The position numbers and the translations under genes were made by a program. A DNA stretch of 64,000 nucleotides from positions 1 to 64,000 of the forward strand of contig JBDZVD010000019.1 in assembly GCA_040255525.1 (NCBI GenBank), in the 5' to 3' direction. The DNA comes from Rugosimonospora sp040255525 (GTDB taxonomy: Bacteria; Actinomycetota; Actinomycetes; Mycobacteriales; Micromonosporaceae). Positions 36,356-45,389 of the stretch are shown piece after piece. The first letter of the stretch is position 1. Each line of letters starts with the position of its first letter. The notes beneath the pieces were generated by a model. That model searched no databases and had not been told where the DNA came from. It was given only the letters and a program-made list of their open reading frames with translations.

Positions 36356-36361
36356 ATCATA
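36356..36361 (-). promoter_or_regulatory. -10 promoter element for the leader/membrane-peptide transcript
   Basis: TATGAT on the minus strand, a near-consensus -10 hexamer that stands out in this GC-rich sequence. Transcription would start near 36349, giving a short leader of about 40 bases before the GTG at 36310. No good -35 box is seen. Confidence 0.55.
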
Positions 36362-36472
36362 GCGCAACCCGCCGGGATGGTGCCGGAGGGCCGGTTTCCC
36401 CGCCGCGCGGCCAGCGCATAGTCTCTGCACTGCCCAGTCCTCGCACCACGTCCACCGCAGCGGAGGAAACCC

Positions 36473-37177
36473 GTGCCACGTACCGTGCTGGTCACCGGCG
36501 GTAACCGGGGAATCGGCCTGGCCATCGCCCAGGCGTTCGCCAAGCAGGGCGACCGCGTCGCCGTCACCCACCGGGGCAGCGAGGTCCCGGACGGGCTGTT
36601 CGGCGTGCGCTGCGACATCACCGACCCGGCCCAGGTCGACGCCGCGTTCACCACCGTCGAGGCCGAACTGGGATCGGTCGAGGTGCTCGTGGCCAACGCC
36701 GGGATCACCGAGGACACGCTGCTGATGCGCATGTCGGAGGAGCAGTTCGACCGGGTCGTCGACACCAACCTGGCCGGGGCCTGGCGGTGCGCGAAGCGGG
36801 CCTCCACCAAGATGTTGCGCGCCCGGTGGGGCCGGCTTATCTTCATCTCCTCGGTCGTCGGGCACCTCGGCGCCGCCGGGCAGGTCAACTACGCCGCCAG
36901 CAAGGCCGGCCTGGTCGGTGTGGCCCGTTCCATCACCCGGGAGCTCGGCAGCCGCAACATCACCGCGAACGTGGTCGCGCCCGGATTCGTGGTCTCCGAC
37001 ATGACCGACAAGCTGCCCGAGGACGTCAAGCGGCGGTACCTGGCTCAGATCCCGGCGGGCCGCTTCGCCCAGCCGGACGAGATCGCCGGCGCGGTCACCT
37101 GGCTGGCCAGCGACTCCGCCGGGTACGTCAGCGGCGCGGTGATCCCGGTCGACGGCGGTGTCGGCATGGGCCACTGA
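36473..37177 (+). CDS. fabG: 3-oxoacyl-[ACP] reductase FabG
   Basis: 234-residue SDR reductase that reduces 3-oxoacyl-ACP with NADPH in fatty acid (and mycolate-type) elongation. Motifs: TGGNRGIG at 8-15, NAGITED (about 80), catalytic ISSVVGHLGAAGQVNYAASK with Ser, Tyr and Lys, and the C-terminal PVDGGVGMGH ending. GTG 36473 has ggaggaa just upstream. The following inhA-type gene makes this a fabG-inhA pair, as in mycobacteria. Confidence 0.94.
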   Translation: MPRTVLVTGGNRGIGLAIAQAFAKQGDRVAVTHRGSEVPDGLFGVRCDITDPAQVDAAFTTVEAELGSVEVLVANAGITEDTLLMRMSEEQFDRVVDTNLAGAWRCAKRASTKMLRARWGRLIFISSVVGHLGAAGQVNYAASKAGLVGVARSITRELGSRNITANVVAPGFVVSDMTDKLPEDVKRRYLAQIPAGRFAQPDEIAGAVTWLASDSAGYVSGAVIPVDGGVGMGH

Positions 37178-37271
37178 CCACCCGACCGATCCCGACCGCC
37201 CCCCTACCCGCGCCGGCCCGGGTATCCACCCGCCGGCCCCGATCCCATCGCACACTCTCCTGGAGGCAACG

Positions 37272-38048
37272 GTGTCTGGACTGCTGGCCGGTAAGCGACT
37301 GCTCGTCACCGGCGTCATCACGGATCAGTCGATCGCGTTCTCGGTGGCGCGCATCGCCCAGGAGCAGGGCGCGACGGTCGTGCTGACCGGCTTCGGCCGG
37401 ATGTCGCTGGTCGAGCGCATCGCCAAGCGACTGCCCGCGCAGGCGCCCGTGATCGAACTGGATGTGACGAACGCGGAGCACCTCGCCGGGCTCGCCGGCA
37501 AGGTGCAGTCCACTGTGGACGGCCTGGACGGCCTGGACGGCGTGGTGCACTCCATCGCGTACGCGCCGCAGACCTGCCTCGGCGGCGGGTTCCTGGACGC
37601 GCCGTGGGAGGACGTGGCCCAGGCGATCCAGGTCTCCACGTACTCGTACAAGGCGCTGGCGGTGGCCTGCCTGCCGCTGATGAAGCAGGGCGGCTCCGTG
37701 GTCGGGCTCACCTTCGACGCCACCAAGGCGTGGCCGGTCTACGACTGGATGGGCGTGGCCAAGGCCGGTCTGGAGTCGGCCAACCGGTACCTCGCGCTGC
37801 ACCTGGGCAAGCAGGGGATCCGCAGCAACCTGGTGTCGGCCGGTCCGCTGCGTACCATGGCGGCCAAGTCGATCCCCGGCTTCGAGCAGTTCGAGGACGC
37901 CTGGGCGCAGCGGGCGCCGCTGGGCTGGAACCTGACCGACCAGGAGCCGGCGGCCCGGGCGGTACTCGCCCTGCTGTCCGACTGGTTCCCGGCCACCACC
38001 GGTGAGGTCGTGCACGTCGACGGCGGGTACCACGCGCTGGGGGCGTGA
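37272..38048 (+). CDS. inhA: enoyl-[ACP] reductase, InhA/FabI type
   Basis: 258-residue NADH-dependent enoyl-ACP reductase, the last step of the fatty acid elongation cycle. The divergent SDR pattern of the InhA group is clear: TGVITDQSIAFSVARIAQEQ (residues 13-32), SIAYAP, GGSVVGLTFDATKAWPVYDW (with the catalytic Tyr), then MGVAKAGLESANRYLA with the catalytic Lys. GTG 37272 has tggagg 7 bases upstream. An exact copy of the 13-bp palindrome GTCCACTGTGGAC lies at 37508-37520. It lies 94 bp after fabG. Confidence 0.94.
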   Translation: MSGLLAGKRLLVTGVITDQSIAFSVARIAQEQGATVVLTGFGRMSLVERIAKRLPAQAPVIELDVTNAEHLAGLAGKVQSTVDGLDGLDGVVHSIAYAPQTCLGGGFLDAPWEDVAQAIQVSTYSYKALAVACLPLMKQGGSVVGLTFDATKAWPVYDWMGVAKAGLESANRYLALHLGKQGIRSNLVSAGPLRTMAAKSIPGFEQFEDAWAQRAPLGWNLTDQEPAARAVLALLSDWFPATTGEVVHVDGGYHALGA

Positions 38049-38100
38049 GGCGCCCCACCCGGGCACGCGGGCCGCCGCGACGACCTGATGAGATGGGTGG

Positions 38101-39222
38101 GTGGAGTACGACGCCTTCCTGCTCGTGTCGTTCGGCGGCCCGGAGGGTCCCGATGACGTCCTGCCGTTCCTGCGCAACGTGACCAGGGGGCGGGGCGTAC
38201 CGGAGGAGCGGCTGGCCGAGGTCGCCGAGCACTACCGGCACTTCGGCGGGGTGTCGCCGATCAATGAGCAGTCCCGGGCGCTGCTGTCCGCGATCACCGA
38301 GCGTTTCGCGGCCGACGGGCCGGACCTGCCGACGTACTGGGGCAACCGCAACTGGCACCCGTTCCTGGCCGACACCGTGCGGCGGATGCGCGACGACGGG
38401 GTGCGCCGGGCGCTGGCGTTCGTGACCAGCCCGTACGGGTCGTACTCGGCCTGCCGCCAGTACCAGGACGACATCGCCCGCGCCCGGGCCGAGGTCGGCG
38501 ACGGCGCCCCGGTGATCGACAAGATCCGGCACTACCATGATCATCCCGGCTATGTCGGGCCGCACGCCGACGCGGTACGGGCGGCCCTGGCCACCCTGCC
38601 GCGGCGCGAGCCCGGCGCCACCCGGCTGGTGTTCACCGCCCACTCGATCCCGGTCACCATGGCCGAGTCGTCCGGCGCGGCCACCATGGCCGCGTTGAGC
38701 GGCGACCGGTCCGGGTCGTCGCGCGGTGCCGGACGCGCCGAGCCAGACCGGCCGGAACCGACCGGCCACCGGTACGAGACGCAGCTGGCCGACCTCGCCC
38801 GCCTGGTCGCCGGGGACCTGCCGTGGGACCTGGTGTACCAGAGCCGGTCCGGCCCCCCGCGGGTGCCGTGGCTCGGCCCGGACATCAACGAGCATCTGAC
38901 CGAGCTTGCCCGGACCGGTACCCGCGCCGTCGTGGTCAGCCCGATCGGGTTCATCTCCGACCACCTGGAGGTGGTCTGGGACCTGGACACCGAGGCCGCC
39001 GGCACCGCCAGGTCGCTGGGGCTGGACTTCGTCCGCGCCGCCACGCCGGGCACCGATCCGCGGTTCGTCGACATGGTCCGGGAACTGGTCCTGGAGCGCA
39101 CCGAAGCGGGCCACCGGCGTGCCGCGCTGGGAAACGTACCCACCTGGGATTTTTGCGACGCGGCCTGCTGCCCCGCCCCGCGCCGGCCCGGGGCGGTGAC
39201 CCCGCCGGTATCGAACGGCTGA
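38101..39222 (+). CDS. hemH: ferrochelatase (coproporphyrin III type)
   Basis: 373 residues. Inserts ferrous iron into the porphyrin; in actinobacteria the substrate is coproporphyrin III. Features include FGGPEGPDDVLPFL near the N-terminus, TSPYGSYSACRQYQDD, the active-site histidine in VFTAHSIP (about residue 182) and PIGFISDHLEVVWDLD. C-terminal cysteines in DFCDAACCP suggest the [2Fe-2S] cluster of actinobacterial enzymes. An unusual 35-residue Ser/Gly/Arg insert (about 191-225) follows HSIPVTMAESS. GTG 38101. It is the third gene after fabG and inhA and may be co-transcribed. Confidence 0.94.
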   Translation: MEYDAFLLVSFGGPEGPDDVLPFLRNVTRGRGVPEERLAEVAEHYRHFGGVSPINEQSRALLSAITERFAADGPDLPTYWGNRNWHPFLADTVRRMRDDGVRRALAFVTSPYGSYSACRQYQDDIARARAEVGDGAPVIDKIRHYHDHPGYVGPHADAVRAALATLPRREPGATRLVFTAHSIPVTMAESSGAATMAALSGDRSGSSRGAGRAEPDRPEPTGHRYETQLADLARLVAGDLPWDLVYQSRSGPPRVPWLGPDINEHLTELARTGTRAVVVSPIGFISDHLEVVWDLDTEAAGTARSLGLDFVRAATPGTDPRFVDMVRELVLERTEAGHRRAALGNVPTWDFCDAACCPAPRRPGAVTPPVSNG

Positions 39223-39314
39223 GATGATTTCGCCATGACAACACGTGAGGGCGCCCGCATGACCGCGGTGCCTTGCCGGTCCGTCCCCGACCGGCCGACC
39301 GGGGCACGGGCCGC

Positions 39315-40094
39315 ATGACCGAGCGCAAGCCCGTCGAGTCCTGGCTGACCGACATGGACGGGGTACTGGTCCACGAGGGCCTGCCCGTGCCCGGCGCCCC
39401 GGACTTCATCAACCGGCTGCGGTCCTCCGGCAAGCCGTTCCTGATCCTGACCAACAACTCGATCTACACGCCCCGCGACCTTCAGGCCCGGTTGACCCGG
39501 ATGGGCTTCGACGTCCCGGAATCGTCGATCTGGACCTCCGCGCTGGCCACCGCGCAGTTCCTGGCCGACCAGCGGCCGGGCGGCAGCGCGTACGTGATCG
39601 GCGAAGCCGGCCTGACCACGGCGCTGCACAGCGCCGGTTACATCCTGAGCAACATGGAGCCCGACTACGTCGTGCTCGGCGAGACCCGGACCTACAGCTT
39701 CACCTCGATCACCACGGCGATCCGGCTGATCCTGGATGGCGCCCGGTTCATCTGCACCAACCCCGACGCGACCGGTCCGTCGAACGAGGGCGTGCTGCCC
39801 GCGGTGGGCTCGGTGGCCGCGTTGATCTCCAAGGCCACCAACGTGGAGCCGTACTTCGTGGGCAAACCGAACCCGATGATGATGCGCTCCGCGCTCAACA
39901 CGATCGGCGCGCACTCGGAGACCACGGCGATGATCGGCGACCGGATGGACACCGACGTGCTGTGCGGGTTGGAGGCGGGACTGGAGACCATCCTGGTGCT
40001 GACGGGGATCAGCACGCGCAGCGAGATCGACCGGTTCCCGTACCGCCCGTCGAGGGTGGTCAACTCCGTCGCCGACCTGATCGACGAGATCTGA
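39315..40094 (+). CDS. NagD-type HAD sugar-phosphatase-like protein
   Basis: 259-residue HAD-IIA hydrolase. Motif I WLTDMDGVLV (nucleophile about Asp13), motif II LTNNS, motif III Lys in VGKPNPMMM, and motif IV GDRMDTDVLCGLEAGL are intact. NagD-like enzymes dephosphorylate nucleotides or sugar phosphates; the true substrate is unknown. ATG 39315 is chosen; there is an upstream in-frame Met at 39273 with a family-unlike N-terminus. Confidence 0.9.
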   Translation: MTERKPVESWLTDMDGVLVHEGLPVPGAPDFINRLRSSGKPFLILTNNSIYTPRDLQARLTRMGFDVPESSIWTSALATAQFLADQRPGGSAYVIGEAGLTTALHSAGYILSNMEPDYVVLGETRTYSFTSITTAIRLILDGARFICTNPDATGPSNEGVLPAVGSVAALISKATNVEPYFVGKPNPMMMRSALNTIGAHSETTAMIGDRMDTDVLCGLEAGLETILVLTGISTRSEIDRFPYRPSRVVNSVADLIDEI

Positions 40095-40096
40095 TG

Positions 40097-40155
40097 CCGC
40101 CCCGGGGCGCCCGGCCGGGGCGACCGGACCGGGGCCCGCGACCGGGCCGGGGCGG
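40097..40155. terminator. GC-rich bidirectional terminator candidate
   Basis: ccgccccgg (40097-40105) and ccggggcgg (40147-40155) are exact complements, with smaller hairpins between them, in the gap between two convergent genes. It has no T-run, so the call rests on the symmetry and the position. Confidence 0.4.
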
Positions 40156-40167
40156 GTTACCGGCGGT

Positions 40168-40953
40168 TCACGGGGCCAGCCGCGCGTTGCACGCGGCGAC
40201 CAGGGCGTGGCGGCAGGCGGTGCGCAGCGGCCTGAGCGCCTCGTCGCGCCGGGTCGCCTCGTACCCGGTGACCGCCCCGCCGGGGGCGGCCTGCCCGGCC
40301 AGCGTCAGCACCTGATCCAGCACGCTGGCCCGGGCGTACAGCCGGCGGGAACGGGCGTCGTAGCCGGGCGGCAGGTCGCCGGCGAAGTCCGGCCGGCGCA
40401 GCGTGGCCAGCGCACCGGCCAGTTCGGGGCGCCACTGGGCAACGTCGAGCCGGGTCAACTGCCCGGTCGCCTCGATGATCGCGGTGGTCAGGTCGGCCTC
40501 GGCCTCGGCCGGGCCGGGCTCGTACCCGCGCGCCGGCACCTCGGCCAGCGGGTACATCCGCCACAGCACCGTCTCGAACGTGTCCCCGGAGCCGGACGTG
40601 TGGCGCCGCACCTCCGGGACCAGCCCGTGGCGCCCGGCGACCACACCCTCCTCGGCCAGCAGCGCGGCGCCGGTGAACGGACCCGGACCGGGCAGCCCGC
40701 GCGGGTCGCCGGCGGCCGGCAGCACCAGCCGGATGTCGTCCGGGCTCAACTTGGCGAACACGCTCAGCACGCTCGCCAGCGGCACATCCGTCCAGGTGTC
40801 CGGCGCGTCGGCGACCAGGTGCTCCTCGCCACCGGCGATCTCGCCGGCCACCTCGTCGTACGGCGACAGTCCGGCGCGCCAGGAGCGAACCCAGGTCACG
40901 AAACGGGTCGAGCGGCGCACAGTCAGCGTTGCCGCACCTGTTGCGGGGGACAT
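40168..40953 (-). CDS. conserved actinomycete protein of unknown function
   Basis: 261 residues from ATG 40953; soluble, no signal peptide. The most distinctive part is DDIRLVLPAAGDPRGLPGPGPF (first 20 residues: positions about 72-91), followed by VVAGRHGLVPEV and FETVLWRMYPLAE. This pattern recurs in actinomycete hypothetical proteins, but I know of no function. The C-terminus is Ala/Arg-rich helices. It is divergent from the DUF3097 gene with 205 bp between. Confidence 0.72.
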   Translation of the reverse strand: MSPATGAATLTVRRSTRFVTWVRSWRAGLSPYDEVAGEIAGGEEHLVADAPDTWTDVPLASVLSVFAKLSPDDIRLVLPAAGDPRGLPGPGPFTGAALLAEEGVVAGRHGLVPEVRRHTSGSGDTFETVLWRMYPLAEVPARGYEPGPAEAEADLTTAIIEATGQLTRLDVAQWRPELAGALATLRRPDFAGDLPPGYDARSRRLYARASVLDQVLTLAGQAAPGGAVTGYEATRRDEALRPLRTACRHALVAACNARLAP

Positions 40954-41158
40954 GCAGGCAAGGGTACGTGGCGCGCCCGGTCGATGTCTCGTCGTGGACT
41001 GCCCGGCGCGAACTAAACCCCTTTTCGCGCGAGGATTTCTGCCCGGAGCGGTGGAAAAACGCGTGGCGGGGGCGGAATTGCGGACGGCGGGCCCGGCGCG
41101 GCCCGCTTCCCCGCGCCGGTCCACCGCGCCGCGAGCACGAGCGACTAGCGTCAGGGCC

Positions 41159-41965
41159 ATGTATGGGGAGGACGTTCTCAAGGGGGACTGGCGGCGCAGG
41201 CGCACGGTCCCGGAGGTCGACGCGGAGCCCGATCTGGTCGTGGAGGACGCCGAGTCCGGCTTCTGCGGCGCGGTGGTCGGGTTCGAGTCCGGTGCCGTGG
41301 TGCTGGAGGACCGGTTCGGCAAGCGGCGCAACTTCCCCCTGCTGCCGGCCGCGTTCCTGCTCGACGGGCAGGCGGTGACGCTGCGCCGGCCGGCCGTCCG
41401 GCCGGCGCCGGCCCAGCGCCGGATCACCGCCAGCGGCTCGATCGCGGTCGCCGGGGCGGCGGCCCGGGTCGCGCGGGCCAGCCGGATCTGGGTCGAGGGC
41501 ATCCACGACGCCGCGCTGGTCGAACGGATCTGGGGCGACGACCTGCGCGTCGAGGGCGTGGTCGTGGAGCCGCTGTCCGGCGTCGACGAGTTGGCCGCCG
41601 CGGTGGGCGACTTCCGCCCCGGACCGGCACGGCGGCTGGGCGTCCTGGTCGACCACCTGGTCGAGGGCTCGAAGGAGAGCCGCATCGTCGCGTCGGTCAC
41701 CTCCCCGCACGTCCTGGTCACCGGGCACCCGTACGTGGACGTCTGGCAGGCGGTCAAGCCGGAGCGCCTGGGCATCCGGGCGTGGCCGGTGGTACCGCCG
41801 GGGCGGCCGTGGAAGGAGGGCGTCTGTGCGGCGCTCGGGGTGGCCGAGCCGGCGGACATGTGGCGCAGGATCCTGTCGACGGTACGCGGGTACCACGACG
41901 TCGAGACGCCGCTGATCAACTCGATGGAGCGGCTGATCGACTTCGTGACGGAGCCCGCGGAGTAG
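41159..41965 (+). CDS. DUF3097 family protein (Toprim-like)
   Basis: 268 residues from ATG 41159. It begins MYGEDVLKGDWRRRRTVPEV, typical of DUF3097, an actinobacterial family. The segment IWVEGIHDAALVERIWGDDL (about residues 115-134), with GVLVDHLVEGSKES further on, resembles a Toprim fold (Glu then Asp-x-Asp-like region), so a role in nucleic-acid chemistry is possible but unproven. The open frame upstream of 41159 is a shadow of the opposite gene. Confidence 0.88.
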   Translation: MYGEDVLKGDWRRRRTVPEVDAEPDLVVEDAESGFCGAVVGFESGAVVLEDRFGKRRNFPLLPAAFLLDGQAVTLRRPAVRPAPAQRRITASGSIAVAGAAARVARASRIWVEGIHDAALVERIWGDDLRVEGVVVEPLSGVDELAAAVGDFRPGPARRLGVLVDHLVEGSKESRIVASVTSPHVLVTGHPYVDVWQAVKPERLGIRAWPVVPPGRPWKEGVCAALGVAEPADMWRRILSTVRGYHDVETPLINSMERLIDFVTEPAE

Positions 41966-42013
41966 CCGCCGGCCGAGCGGCCCCGGGCCGGTGCGCGGGA
42001 GACCGGACGGGTG

Positions 42014-43327
42014 CTACAACGCCGACCACGGGTCGCGGGTGAACAGGAACGTCGCGATGTCCAGCGCGGCGACCGAACCGGTACCGCTGCGGCGCACCAC
42101 CATCACCTCGCCGTCGTTGCTGCCCGACCGGCAGCGCCAGCGGTCCACGCCCTCCTGGGTGAACCGCCACGGCGTGGCGTCCGGCGACGCGAGCGACGAG
42201 ATCACCAGCTGGCGTCCGGCGGCATCCCAGGCGGCCGAGTACTCCCTGCCCATCCACCACCAGCGCCCGGTCAGCACCTCGATGTCCGGTGGGGGAGCGG
42301 CGCCCGGCCGCCACGGCGAAACCCGGGCCGGCGCCCCGTCCACGACGGCGTCCAGCAGGTCCAGGCCGAGCGTGTCGATGCTGGTGTGGTGCAGCGTGTA
42401 CGCGTTGGTGAACGCGACCACCCCGGTACGGCTGGGCCGGTGCACCGCGACCACCGCCAGGTACCCGGGCATCGAGCCGGTGTGGCCGGCGTACACCCGC
42501 TCCCCGCGCCGCCACAGCCGCAGCCCCAGCCCGTACCCGCTGGTCCAGGTGTCCACGTCGTCGATGACCGTCGGCGCGCACATCTGGGCCACGCTGGCCG
42601 GGGACAGCACCGACGGCGCCGGGTCGGCCAGGAACGCCGCCCAGGTGCCCAGGTCCGCCACCGTCGACCACAGCTGCCCGGCCGGCGCCATCGCGCCCGC
42701 GTCGTGCCGCGGCTCCTCGCGCAGGGTCCCGTGCCAGGGGTGCACCACGTACCCGCGGGCGAACGGCTCGGTCGCGTGGTACGTGGTGCGGGTCATCCCC
42801 AGCGGTTCGAGCAACCGCTTGGTGACCTGGGCACGCCAGGACTGGCCGGCGATCCGTTCCACGAGCGCGCCGAGCACCCCGTACGCCAGGTTCGAGTAGT
42901 GGTACCGGTGGTGCGGCGGGTACGCCACCTTCTCCGCGGAGAGCCCGGCCAGCAGCGCGTCGGCGTCCATCCCGGCCGAGCGCTCCCACCACTGGCCGTC
43001 CGGCTCGCGCTGCAGCCCGCCGACGTGGCCGAGCAGTTGGCGCAGGGTGGTGGTCAACCGGGTGTCCGGCAGGTGGTGCCGCAGCGGGTCGTCGAGGTCC
43101 AACCGGCCCTCGTCGCGCAGTTGGAGGATGAGCGCGGCGGTCAGCGACTTGCTGATCGAACCGATGCGGTACTGCATGTCCGGTTCCGGCCTGGGTACCT
43201 CGCCCGCGGCGCAGGTGTGCGCGAGTGTCCCGTCCCGTACCACTCCGGCGATGAGCGAAGGCACCCGGCCTTCGGCCTGCGCCGACGCGACGATGTCGTC
43301 AACCCGGCGGGCGGTGTCGGACAGCAT
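42014..43327 (-). CDS. serine hydrolase, class C beta-lactamase/PBP-like
   Basis: 437 residues. Beta-lactamase superfamily triad: SxxK in GSISKSLT (about residue 57), YSN in YHYSNLAYGV (about 142) and HTG in YAGHTGSMPGY (about 280). No signal peptide is apparent (N-terminus MLSDTARRVDDIV), so it is probably a cytoplasmic esterase or peptidase rather than a resistance enzyme. The last 120 residues form an extra domain rich in Trp (GRWWWMGREYSAAWD), common in this branch. It is convergent with DUF3097. Confidence 0.9.
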   Translation of the reverse strand: MLSDTARRVDDIVASAQAEGRVPSLIAGVVRDGTLAHTCAAGEVPRPEPDMQYRIGSISKSLTAALILQLRDEGRLDLDDPLRHHLPDTRLTTTLRQLLGHVGGLQREPDGQWWERSAGMDADALLAGLSAEKVAYPPHHRYHYSNLAYGVLGALVERIAGQSWRAQVTKRLLEPLGMTRTTYHATEPFARGYVVHPWHGTLREEPRHDAGAMAPAGQLWSTVADLGTWAAFLADPAPSVLSPASVAQMCAPTVIDDVDTWTSGYGLGLRLWRRGERVYAGHTGSMPGYLAVVAVHRPSRTGVVAFTNAYTLHHTSIDTLGLDLLDAVVDGAPARVSPWRPGAAPPPDIEVLTGRWWWMGREYSAAWDAAGRQLVISSLASPDATPWRFTQEGVDRWRCRSGSNDGEVMVVRRSGTGSVAALDIATFLFTRDPWSAL

Positions 43328-43494
43328 GGGTCTCCTTCCCCGTGGTTGACCGATCTTTCCCGAGGCTGGCGGAAACCTTATCCCGGCGGCCGTTCACGCG
43401 CTCGGCCAGACACGGGCGCTGGCGCGTCCCGTCGAACGGTGCCCCGGCCGAACTGGCAATCGCCAGTCGTGCGTTGGCGTGCCACGATCGAGGT

Positions 43495-43920
43495 GTGGCC
43501 TGGTTGTGGCTCATCCTGGGAGTGGCGCTGGCGATCGCGGAGGTCTTCAGCACCACCTTCGTGCTGGTGATGTTCGCCGCCGGCGCGTTCGCCGCCGCGG
43601 GTGCGGCGGCGGTCGGCCTGCCGTGGTATGTGCAGGTCCTGTCGTTCGCGGCCGTCTCGGCGGCCGCGCTGGCGCTGGTACGCCCGGCCATCCAGCGACA
43701 CCTGCACTGGGATGCCGAGGAAGCGGCGATGGGGCTGGCCGCGATCGAGGGATCGCTGGGCCTGGTGCTGGAAACCGTCGATCTGGATCACGGATTGATC
43801 AAGATTGAGGGCGAGATGTGGAGTGCTCGTCCGTACGATGCCACCCAGGTGATCGAGAAGGGTGAGCGGGTGCGGGTCATAGAGATCAAGGGCGCGACCG
43901 CCCTTGTCTGGAGGGAGTAG
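43495..43920 (+). CDS. NfeD-family membrane protein
   Basis: 141 residues. Three N-terminal membrane helices (about residues 3-20, 23-42 and 48-65) and a C-terminal OB-fold domain (LETVDLDHGLIKIEGEMWSA, then GERVRVIEIKGATALV). NfeD proteins pair with SPFH (stomatin/flotillin) proteins in membrane microdomains; the SPFH gene follows after 2 bp. GTG 43495 gives a normal N-terminus. Confidence 0.92.
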   Translation: MAWLWLILGVALAIAEVFSTTFVLVMFAAGAFAAAGAAAVGLPWYVQVLSFAAVSAAALALVRPAIQRHLHWDAEEAAMGLAAIEGSLGLVLETVDLDHGLIKIEGEMWSARPYDATQVIEKGERVRVIEIKGATALVWRE

Positions 43921-43922
43921 CG

Positions 43923-45002
43923 GTGGGAGGCTTCGAAGTCTTTTTGGTCGTGGTCGCCGTCCTGGTCGTGTTGTGGGTGGTCGTCACGATCGCGCGGTCG
44001 GTGCGGATCGTTCCACAGCAGCGGATGGATATCGTCGAGCGGCTGGGCCGGTATCGCCGGACGCTCAAGCCGGGCATGAACCTGCTGATCCCGTTCGTGG
44101 ACAAGGTGCGCGAGAAGGTCGACATGCGCGAGGCGGTGCAGAGCTTCCCGCCGCAGCCGGTCATCACGTCCGACAACCTGGTCGTGTCCATCGACACCGT
44201 GCTGTACTACCGGGTCGTCGACCCGGTACGCGCGACCTACGAGATCGCCAGCTTCCTGCAGGCGATCGAGCAGCTGACCGTCACGACGCTGCGCAACGTC
44301 ATCGGCTCGATGGACCTGGAGCGGGCGCTGACCAGCCGGGACGAGATCAACCAGCACCTGTCCAGCGTGCTGGACGAGACCACCGGCCGGTGGGGCATCA
44401 AGGTGACCCGGGTGGAGATCAAGGCGATCGAGCCGCCGCCGTCGATCCGCGACTCGATGGAGAAGCAGATGCGCGCCGAGCGGGACCGCCGCGCCGCGAT
44501 CCTCAACGCCGAGGGGGTCAAGCAGTCGCAGATCCTGACCGCCGACGGTGAGCGGCAGGCCGCCGTACTGCGCGCGCAGGGTGAGCGGGAGGCGCGCATC
44601 CTGTCCGCCGAGGGCCAGGCGAAGGCGATCCAGACCGTGTTCAACGCGGTGCACACCTCCAACCCGGACGCGAAGGTGCTGGCCTACCAGTACCTGCAGG
44701 CGCTGCCGCAGATCGCGGCCGGGCAGTCGAACAAGGTCTGGATCGTGCCGGCCGAGCTGACCAAGGCGCTGGAGGGCATCGGCGGCGCGCTGGGCAACCT
44801 GGTCCAGGACACCGGCGGGCCGACGACCACCGACACGAACCTGCCCGAGGCCGACCCGTCCGTGCTGGACCAGGCGCTGGCCGAGGCGCAGGCGGCGGCC
44901 GCGGAGACCGAGCAGGAGGCGGTACGGGGGCTGCCGGCCCCACGGGAGTTGACCGCGCACGATGTCCTGGGCGACGAGCCCCCGCAGCGCGAGCACGCCT
45001 GA
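43923..45002 (+). CDS. SPFH/stomatin-like membrane protein
   Basis: 359 residues. One N-terminal helix (VFLVVVAVLVVLWVVVTIA), then the SPFH band-7 domain (IVPQQRMDIVERLGRY, VDMREAVQSFPPQPVITSDN, VEIKAIEPPPSIRDSMEKQM) and a long charged coiled coil (about residues 180-235) for oligomerisation. It scaffolds membrane microdomains together with NfeD. The C-terminal 60 residues are Ala/Glu-rich and variable. GTG 43923. Confidence 0.95.
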   Translation: MGGFEVFLVVVAVLVVLWVVVTIARSVRIVPQQRMDIVERLGRYRRTLKPGMNLLIPFVDKVREKVDMREAVQSFPPQPVITSDNLVVSIDTVLYYRVVDPVRATYEIASFLQAIEQLTVTTLRNVIGSMDLERALTSRDEINQHLSSVLDETTGRWGIKVTRVEIKAIEPPPSIRDSMEKQMRAERDRRAAILNAEGVKQSQILTADGERQAAVLRAQGEREARILSAEGQAKAIQTVFNAVHTSNPDAKVLAYQYLQALPQIAAGQSNKVWIVPAELTKALEGIGGALGNLVQDTGGPTTTDTNLPEADPSVLDQALAEAQAAAAETEQEAVRGLPAPRELTAHDVLGDEPPQREHA

Positions 45003-45081
45003 CCCGGATCCGGTCGCGGCCCCGGCGCCTGCGCGGGCCGGGGCCCGGTCATGCCGGCCCGTGCGCCGCGCGAGGTGCCGT

Positions 45082-45324
45082 CGGCCTGCCCGGCCGCTTC
45101 CGGCCTGCCCGGCCGCTTCCGGCCTGCCCGGCCGCTNNNNNNNNNNNNNNNNNNNNNNNNNNNNNNNNNNNNNNNNNNNNNNNNNNNNNNNNNNNNNNNN
45201 NNNNNNNNNNNNNNNNNNNNNNNNNNNNNNNNNNNNGCCTGCCCGGCCGCTTCCGGCCTGCCCGGCCGCTTCCGGCCTGCCCGGCCGCTTCCGGCCTGCC
45301 CGGCCGCTTCTGGCCTGCCCGGCC
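45082..45324. repeat. 19-bp tandem repeat array interrupted by an assembly gap
   Basis: Unit ccggcctgcccggccgctt: about three copies before the N run and about five after it, nearly identical. Each unit contains the palindrome-like cggcctgcccggccg and can fold back. The array lies between the SPFH gene and the methyltransferase gene. All six frames stay open across it, but no protein is supported. The real copy number is hidden by the gap. Confidence 0.9.
45137..45236. other. assembly gap, 100 N
   Basis: Exactly 100 unknown bases, the usual placeholder for a gap of unknown size, inside the 19-bp array. Confidence 0.99.
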
Positions 45325-45389
45325 GGGGCATGCCCGGAACGCGGCGGGGCGGGCGGGGCCCGGGGCCGGCGGCGGGTCAGAATGGCCAC

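Noticed and set aside
45082..45324. Possible CRISPR array (regular direct repeats).
   Set aside because: The 19-bp units are directly adjacent with no spacers, and no cas genes are present. It is a simple tandem repeat.
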